DNA of 64,000 nt, taken from IMG/VR virus record IMGVR_UViG_3300049846_000848, positions 1 through 64,000 of that record, one strand, 5' to 3'. Below the pieces are notes generated by a model that did no database searches, was not told where the DNA came from, and worked only from the letters and a program-made list of their open reading frames with translations. Positions 58,423 to 64,000 of the stretch are shown here, piece by piece. Each line of letters opens with the position of its first letter. Positions within the stretch are counted from its first letter, which is position 1. The position numbers and the translations under genes are program-made. This stretch comes from a virus.

Positions 58423-58844
58423 TAGGGGCGCTGCTAGACGTATCGCTAGACGAGAAGGCATCCCAAACATATAGCTGCAGTGAATGTCCAGCGTCCCTAA
58501 GGAAGATACGTAATTGTAATGGAGAGTATAAGGACGTATCGCTATACATTAACGGCAATAGATACACCCAATGCCCTGTATCTATCTATATGGCTAATCT
58601 GGACTTAAAGTTATTAGTCTCAATGTACCTACAAGGTAAATCAACTAAGACTAAGTTCACGGATGCCCCCATCATGTACCAGACTAATTGGTATTATGAG
58701 TTTAGCGGCTATATCGAGGGCAAGATAAGAGACTCGGAGCATAAAGCATTAGATAAGATGCAGTCTAAACAAGAACCTAATAAGGCTGAATCTAAGTTAA
58801 AGTCCACCCCTAAGCCTAAAACGGCACCAAAGAAGCGTAAATAA
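58000..58844 (+). CDS. Tail assembly chaperone, long (GT-like) product by -1 frameshift
   Basis: A -1 shift at 58413-58419 bypasses the TAA and continues as GTA ATA GGG, open without a stop through 58423-58589 and on to 58844. The product would be about 281 residues. The added part has CSECPAS and a basic Lys/Pro C-terminus. The region from 58423 to 58589 has no other gene, which the frameshift explains. The shift is predicted from sequence only. Confidence 0.75.
58413..58497 (+). promoter_or_regulatory. -1 ribosomal frameshift signal: slippery site plus downstream stem
   Basis: A-AAA-AAG (58413-58419) is the same heptamer used in E. coli dnaX. After a 5-base spacer, GGGGCGCTG (58425-58433) can pair with CAGCGTCCC (58489-58497), nine pairs with one G-T. 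The loop of 55 bases is long, so the stem might be helped by internal pairing. Confidence 0.75.
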
Positions 58845-58846
58845 CT

Positions 58847-61800
58847 ATGGCTATTAATCGTGATGTCAATGTAAGCGTAAATGTAATAGTTAACTCTAAG
58901 ACAGTTAGCGCCGGCATTAAAGCTACTGAGTCTCAATTCAAATCATTCTTTAATAATGTAAGTAAACTAGCTTTAGGCTTCTCGATAGGTAATATAGTAT
59001 CTGATAGCTTAATGAAAGTACGACAGTCTATAGCAGCTACTATAGCTGAAGTAGTTAAGTACGATCAGACCCTTAAGTCAGTGCAGAAAACTACTGACAT
59101 GAGTGATGCTGAGATTCAGAAGTTATCTGATACCTTCCTAGAACTATCTACTAGACTACCTATATCAGCACAGCAGTTAGCCGAAGTAGCTACCCAAGCT
59201 GGTCGATTAGGTATTAAGGGTACCAAGGCTTTAGAGGGATTCGCTGAGAACGTCTCTAAAACTGCAGTAGCCTTAGAGATATCCGCCGGAGAAGCCGCTG
59301 AATCACTAGCCCAAGTCGCCAACTCCGTAGGGATAAACTTAAGTAAGACTCCGGGAGTACTACTCAATATAGCGTCAGCAGTTAACTCATTGGACGATAG
59401 TTCTGCTACTAGCTCACCTAGAATTATTGATGCGCTGGTTCGTATCGGAGGAGCTGCTAAAGGATTCGGAAAAACCTCCGTAGATAACTTAGCTGCCTTA
59501 TCTACCGCGATGTTGGAACAAGGGGTATCGGCGGAGGAGACTGGTACCGCTATAAAGAACGCCTTTATATTCGCATCAACCCATATAGAAGATTTTGCTA
59601 AGGTAATGGGAGTAAGCGTATCTGAAGCCTCACAGATGCTGCAGCAGGACGGTGTAGGGGCGTTACAGCGATTCGCCCAGGCCGCTCAAAAAGCCGGTGA
59701 CTCAGCTGGTTCATTGAATGCTATAGCTGAGGTATTCGGATCTAGATCATCTAAAGCCTTATTTATTATGGCTGGTAGTTCTGAGCGAGTAGCTCAGTTA
59801 CAGAAGTTAGCTAACGACGAGTTCATTAAAGGCACCTCTGTACTTACCGAGTATGAGCGTCAATCTAAGGGTGCAGAACAGATATTAAATCTACTTAAGA
59901 ATCAATTCACTACTGCTGCTATTGAGATAGGTCTTAAGTTTATACCTGCTCTTAAAACTGGGGCTACGGCTCTTATAGAGTTATTCGGAGCTGCTAGACA
60001 AGGGCATTTATTGGATGCCTTAGCTGCTTCTATAAGTAGCATAAATCCAGCAGTAAAGACTCTAGCATCTACTATAACCAGCTTAGGTACTAGTTTCTTA
60101 ATAGTAAAGAATTTCGATGCTATTAAGGCGACAATATCCAATTTTGTAACATCTACATCTACCTCTATATTAAGCTTACAGTCATCTGTCTTGAAAGCTC
60201 GCACATCTCTATCTGATTTATTCAAGCCGATTACAGTAAAGGGGGTAGTAGACTCCTTAAAAGCATTTAAAACTAATCTAACCTGGGCTTTCGCGGCTAA
60301 TCCAGGAAGATCTTTCTCTACGTCCATGAAGACGGCGATGCTACAATTTAAGTTATTATTACGCCAAGGTATAATTGGCTTTGATATGTTCAAGATAAAT
60401 CTAATAGCTGGATTCAAGTCGTTGCAGATAGGTGCTAAGTTATGGGCTTTCTCTATGAAAGCTGCCATGGCAGGAGCTACCTTAGGCTTAAGTATCATAA
60501 TAGACGTACTAATAAACTATGCCCTAGAATTCGTAGAGACTGTCGGAGGATGGAGTAAAGCCTTCGATATAGTCATGGGCAAGATGAAGGAATTCGGTAA
60601 GGTCATAGCTACTTATGTAATAGACCATTTAACTATGGTGTTAGGATTATTAGCTAAATTACCATTTATAGGCTCTAAGATCCAATCTATGATAGATGGA
60701 TTAAATGGAATTAAAGGGGCTATGAACGATACAGCGGAGGAGGACTTTACTGATAGTCTAAGCCGCAGAGCTGCAGCTCACGCATCTTCCGTAAAAACTA
60801 TGACGGCGGAGGAGAAGGCTGCGTACGATGAACGTACGGCGCAGACTAAAGATTATTTAAAGGGTACTGAAAACTTAACTAACGAGAATAATAAGAAGGT
60901 AACTGCACTTACCGCCGAGGAACAAGATAAGCGAGATAAAGAGGCTTTAGCTGCATTCGAGAAGCAGCAGCGTAAGATACTGGGCCTCACCATGTCTCTA
61001 GAGGAACAGAAGAATAAGATGCAAGAAGATTTAGGCGTAGAGTCATTGACTAAACGCTTAGAAACTGAGATGGGATTGCGTCAGACTTACGGTGAAAGAC
61101 TAGCCGAAGTAGTGATGCAGAAGTCTGAGGAGCAATTAACTAAGCAGTTAGATACTGAATACGGGTTAAAGCTTACTTTAGAAGAAAGATTACAAGATAT
61201 ACGCCTCAAGAAGATGGAAGAAGCTCGTACCAGAGCCCTAAAAGACGCCAAAGAAGTAGCCGACGTAGTTAGCTCTAACTTCGTATCTATCTTCGAGGGC
61301 GGTCAATTTTCTAAGTTTAATCAACTTAAAGCTAGCCAAGGTACTGGAGCAGCAGTAGCTGGAGCAGTAGGGTCAGGCTTAACTGCTATGGGTAAAGGAG
61401 CCCAAGGCGGAGCTGACCTAGCTAAAGATGTGCTTAAGACTGCGGCTAGTGCCATTCCAGTAATAGGCCCTATAATGGCTCCATTAATAGACATGATGTC
61501 TATGTCAGGTGAGCAGCTAAGGGAGACTATCCGCGGCTTTATTGATGCCAGCGTACAGATACCTTTACAGATAATCGAGAATATCCCGGTTATTATAGAG
61601 GAATTATTGAATGGGGTACCACGTGTTATCGAGGGGTTACTAGAAGGTTTACCCCGTGTAATAGATGGGCTAGTAGAAGGCTTACCTAGAGTTATAGAAG
61701 GATTCGTAAATAACCTACCTACTTTAATAGATCGTCTAGTAGGGATGCTACCTCGATTCATTGAATCGATGATAACTAATTTTACCCTAGGCTTTCCTAT

Positions 61801-62335
61801 GATGGCCACTAGGATGGTTACTGCCCTAGCCGGTAAGATGCCTATGGTAGCAGTTAGCTTCGCCACTAGCATGGTACAACAAGCCCCTCGCATCGTGACT
61901 GAAGTAATAAAAGGCTTAGGAGACGGAATTAAGAACATCTTCAAGAACTTCAACCCATTTGGTGGTGGAGGCGGAGGTGGCGGTATATTCGGATCTATCG
62001 GCAAGATATTTAAGTTTGCCGAGGGTGGGGTAGTCCCAGGCAACTCCTATGTAGGTGATCAGATTAACGCTAGAGTTAACTCAGGCGAGCGTATCTTAAC
62101 CGCTAGACAAAATAACTTGTTTGAACAACTCATAGACTCGTCTACTGATAGAGGTCAAGCCGGTGGTACTATGGGTACCGCTCAAGTAGGGCCTGCTATA
62201 GGTACCGTAAACATCGTTATAAACGGTTCCGGTGTAACCGACGAGAAGAAGTTAACTGACATGATCATAGAGCGCTTACGTACTGAATCTCAGCGCGGTA
62301 GAAAGATCATACAAGCCTCAGGTATAGGAGCATAA
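58847..62335 (+). CDS. Tape measure protein
   Basis: 1162 residues. The N-terminal part has the TP901-type core: LKSVQKTTDMSDAEIQKL, ISAQQLAEVATQAGRLGI, then MLEQGVSAEETGTAIKNAF. A hydrophobic stretch lies near 515-560, charged helices at 600-800, a repeated GLPRVIEGLLEGLPRVIDGL-type segment near 925-975, and a Gly-rich linker followed by FAEGGVVPGNSY. It fixes tail length; at about 0.15 nm per residue this predicts a tail near 170 nm. The longest gene in the window. Confidence 0.92.
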   Translation: MAINRDVNVSVNVIVNSKTVSAGIKATESQFKSFFNNVSKLALGFSIGNIVSDSLMKVRQSIAATIAEVVKYDQTLKSVQKTTDMSDAEIQKLSDTFLELSTRLPISAQQLAEVATQAGRLGIKGTKALEGFAENVSKTAVALEISAGEAAESLAQVANSVGINLSKTPGVLLNIASAVNSLDDSSATSSPRIIDALVRIGGAAKGFGKTSVDNLAALSTAMLEQGVSAEETGTAIKNAFIFASTHIEDFAKVMGVSVSEASQMLQQDGVGALQRFAQAAQKAGDSAGSLNAIAEVFGSRSSKALFIMAGSSERVAQLQKLANDEFIKGTSVLTEYERQSKGAEQILNLLKNQFTTAAIEIGLKFIPALKTGATALIELFGAARQGHLLDALAASISSINPAVKTLASTITSLGTSFLIVKNFDAIKATISNFVTSTSTSILSLQSSVLKARTSLSDLFKPITVKGVVDSLKAFKTNLTWAFAANPGRSFSTSMKTAMLQFKLLLRQGIIGFDMFKINLIAGFKSLQIGAKLWAFSMKAAMAGATLGLSIIIDVLINYALEFVETVGGWSKAFDIVMGKMKEFGKVIATYVIDHLTMVLGLLAKLPFIGSKIQSMIDGLNGIKGAMNDTAEEDFTDSLSRRAAAHASSVKTMTAEEKAAYDERTAQTKDYLKGTENLTNENNKKVTALTAEEQDKRDKEALAAFEKQQRKILGLTMSLEEQKNKMQEDLGVESLTKRLETEMGLRQTYGERLAEVVMQKSEEQLTKQLDTEYGLKLTLEERLQDIRLKKMEEARTRALKDAKEVADVVSSNFVSIFEGGQFSKFNQLKASQGTGAAVAGAVGSGLTAMGKGAQGGADLAKDVLKTAASAIPVIGPIMAPLIDMMSMSGEQLRETIRGFIDASVQIPLQIIENIPVIIEELLNGVPRVIEGLLEGLPRVIDGLVEGLPRVIEGFVNNLPTLIDRLVGMLPRFIESMITNFTLGFPMMATRMVTALAGKMPMVAVSFATSMVQQAPRIVTEVIKGLGDGIKNIFKNFNPFGGGGGGGGIFGSIGKIFKFAEGGVVPGNSYVGDQINARVNSGERILTARQNNLFEQLIDSSTDRGQAGGTMGTAQVGPAIGTVNIVINGSGVTDEKKLTDMIIERLRTESQRGRKIIQASGIGA

Positions 62336-62336
62336 T

Positions 62337-63146
62337 ATGGCTAACGCTACTGGTATAGCCTTCTTACATCAAATAGAACTAGGTACTATATCTGACCCTA
62401 ACGATCCTAACGCTAACCTACTATCGGTAACATCTACGGCAGCTGGTGACTTCGAGGGCTGGTATATGTTTACTGATACTATCCGTCAAGTATGGCGCTC
62501 AGTAGATACTAACCTGCAAGAGATCGTATTTAAGTCAGATATTCCAGTGAGAATAGATACCTTAGCTATCTTAGGACATAATTTCAGTAACTTAGCTGTA
62601 GTCACATTAGAAGCTAACTCAATCAATGACTTTACTGCTCCTCCAATTCAAGTCAATCTAACTGTAAGTGCCCGTAATATGGTAATGTTAAATGATCTAG
62701 GCTTCGATTTACAATATTATAAATTAAAGATTTTAGATCCACTAAATGAGTGTGGCTACATAGAGATAGGTCGTATATGTGGCGGGACTAGATTTCAATT
62801 CATAGAATGTGAAGATATTAAAGATGATTTTTCAATTAGTTACGTAGACTATGGACAAAAGCTCACGAATGAGGGCTTCAGTCGTCCAGCGAATAAGAAG
62901 ATCTTGGCTCGGCGATTGGATGCGTCTTTCGCTAAGATGTCTACTTTGGCAGGCCAGGATGACAACTACCAAGGTCTTCTTTCTCTTATAGACAATGTTA
63001 GAACTACTTTACCCTTTTTAACTATCCTAGATCCAGGTAATCCCACGTTATTCCTAGCGTGGACTGAATTCGAGGACTTACCTAGCTTTGAGTTCACTAT
63101 AAACGGTTACGTCGAGGCTAAGTTACGAGTAGAAGAAGTGTTCTAA
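62337..63146 (+). CDS. Tail tip protein, probably distal tail-like
   Basis: 269 residues, beta-rich, with conserved-looking PVRIDTLAILGHNFSNLA near residue 62 and a C-terminal FEFTINGYVEAKLRVEE. It directly follows the tape measure gene, where distal tail or adsorption-hub proteins are coded. No specific motif proves the role. Confidence 0.6.
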   Translation: MANATGIAFLHQIELGTISDPNDPNANLLSVTSTAAGDFEGWYMFTDTIRQVWRSVDTNLQEIVFKSDIPVRIDTLAILGHNFSNLAVVTLEANSINDFTAPPIQVNLTVSARNMVMLNDLGFDLQYYKLKILDPLNECGYIEIGRICGGTRFQFIECEDIKDDFSISYVDYGQKLTNEGFSRPANKKILARRLDASFAKMSTLAGQDDNYQGLLSLIDNVRTTLPFLTILDPGNPTLFLAWTEFEDLPSFEFTINGYVEAKLRVEEVF

Positions 63147-63159
63147 GTACCTATAAACT

Positions 63160-63169
63160 CGTATAATTA
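63160..63169 (+). promoter_or_regulatory. Late promoter motif CGTATAATTA (site 9)
   Basis: Exact motif followed by TTATA. It lies 21 bases before the next ATG, giving a leader of about 16 bases without a good ribosome binding site. Confidence 0.6.
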
Positions 63170-63190
63170 TTATATCGGAATATACCCCCT

Positions 63191-64000
63191 ATGGCACAAC
63201 CTATATTTTTCGATCCCGAAGTAGTATCGATAGTACCCGACCTCGGTAACGTAGGCGACGGCGTACTAACGGTCACACTACTTACTCACTTTACTATTAG
63301 TCAAGTCTATACCATAACCTGCATCCAGCTTGTACCTAACCCCACATTCGCGGTAGTAGGTAGCTTAGATGGATCGGTAGGATTAGCTACTCAAGGTATT
63401 CAGTTTACCGATCAAGACATTAAGATAAGATTCATCATAACTGGCGGAGCTACTCCTTTCAATATCGGCGATAAGTTTACTGTTACCGTCCAACAAGGTA
63501 CTGATTTAAACGAAGCTAATATCAATCTATATGATGAACTACCGCAAAAGAACTTCTCATTAGATAATGACGATAACTTAAGATACGATAATACGACTAA
63601 GAAGTTCTCATTTAACGCCGATGAAGTAACTGATCCATTAAACTTCTTTGAGGGTAATGCCTTAGTACAGGCTAGGGACTTTGTTACTCACGGCGACTCA
63701 GCTTATCCGCATATAGTCCAGTCTAGTCAGAAAGAGACTAGCGACGAGACTCTATTTCGTAAGATTCTTAAGATCACGCCCAATACTGTAGCAGATACCG
63801 CAGTCAATGTATCGGGAGCTACTGTAACTAGGGCTGATGGTACTGTGATGTCTATTGTAGACACCTCAGGCGCTAGGATTAAGTTTACGGGCGGTACCAT
63901 TGATTTAGCTACCGGCACTGGTACGCTATGTAGGCCATTTACCCCAGCTACTCTTACTGCCGGACAGTATGTCATATATGGCATAGGCTTAAATAACGAT
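63191..64000 (+). CDS. Tail structural protein (partial, runs off the window)
   Basis: 270 residues seen, open to the edge. Beta-rich throughout with no enzyme motif, and a segment DELPQKNFSLDNDDNLRYDN near 116-135. In the tail module after the distal tail-like gene this is most likely a tail tip or fibre protein. The leader has only a weak CGGA as a ribosome binding site. Confidence 0.6.
   Translation, partial: MAQPIFFDPEVVSIVPDLGNVGDGVLTVTLLTHFTISQVYTITCIQLVPNPTFAVVGSLDGSVGLATQGIQFTDQDIKIRFIITGGATPFNIGDKFTVTVQQGTDLNEANINLYDELPQKNFSLDNDDNLRYDNTTKKFSFNADEVTDPLNFFEGNALVQARDFVTHGDSAYPHIVQSSQKETSDETLFRKILKITPNTVADTAVNVSGATVTRADGTVMSIVDTSGARIKFTGGTIDLATGTGTLCRPFTPATLTAGQYVIYGIGLNND

Noticed and set aside
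58590-58844. Independent 84-residue gene after the tail chaperone
   Set aside because: No ribosome binding site at 58590, and the -1 frame is open back to the slippery site, so it is better read as the frameshift extension.
59902-60498. 198-codon minus-strand frame opposite the tape measure gene
   Set aside because: Shadow frame; no binding site or promoter, and the plus-strand gene is certain.
61321-62043. 240-codon minus-strand frame opposite the tape measure gene
   Set aside because: Low-complexity shadow of the tape measure coding sequence with no ribosome binding site and no family resemblance.
1-64000. tRNA genes, integrase or attachment sites, CRISPR arrays
   Set aside because: I looked for tRNA T-loops, recombinase motifs and spaced direct repeats and saw none I could support; a covariance-model scan would settle the tRNA question.

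Overview
The window is one continuous piece of a tailed double-stranded DNA bacteriophage genome. It is densely packed, with short gaps, stop/start overlaps (ATGA, GTGA), almost all genes on the + strand, and a full set of phage replication and virion genes. HK97-type head and connector proteins, a tail tube protein, a tail assembly chaperone with a frameshift site and a 1162-residue tape measure protein, with no sheath or baseplate seen, indicate a siphovirus with a long non-contractile tail. Sigma70-like promoters, lipoprotein signals and a possible spanin point to a Gram-negative host. The host cannot be named from the sequence. I saw no integrase, tRNA gene or CRISPR array. Both window edges cut genes.

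Layout. (1) 1-960, minus strand: a UvsW/ResIII-like helicase (cut by the edge) and a small basic protein. (2) 961-1556: a ~600 base divergent control region with a sigma70-type promoter at each end. (3) 1557-14579: the replication and recombination block: a possible ssDNA-binding protein, AEP primase-helicase, family A DNA polymerase, dNMP kinase, RecA/UvsX-like recombinase, SbcC/SbcD-like nuclease, RuvC-like resolvase and a second phosphoesterase. (4) 14584-19362: lytic transglycosylase, ClpP-like protease, phage sigma factor, terminase small and large subunits. (5) 19371-31960: portal-MuF fusion, prohead protease with a probable nested scaffold, major capsid protein, decoration or fibre-like proteins, a lysis-like pair and head-tail connectors. 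(6) 31957-40559: a glycosylase on the minus strand, an exonuclease, and nucleotide metabolism (class II ribonucleotide reductase carrying a mini-intein, dUTPase, dCMP deaminase). (7) 40560-55780: a long accessory region of very small genes, three DNA methyltransferases, a homing endonuclease, a hexapeptide-repeat protein and a lipoprotein. (8) 55800-64000: the tail module.

How it fits together. The sequence CGTATAATTA occurs nine times on the + strand, eight of them just before late or structural genes, and I saw no copy on the minus strand. I read it as the phage late promoter, probably served by the sigma factor encoded at 16167-16757. Accessory and early genes instead have -35/-10 pairs close to TTGACA/TATAAT. 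Three genes have their ATG exactly where such a promoter would start transcription and no ribosome binding site, so they look leaderless.

The most interesting parts are: an out-of-frame gene inside the cytosine methyltransferase whose product resembles the C-terminal recognition part of the same enzyme class; a Pro-initiated mini-intein placed inside the NxCxE catalytic motif of the ribonucleotide reductase; the late sigma/late promoter set; the leaderless genes; a textbook A-AAA-AAG -1 frameshift in the tail chaperone; and the codon use of the major capsid gene, which differs sharply from its neighbours.
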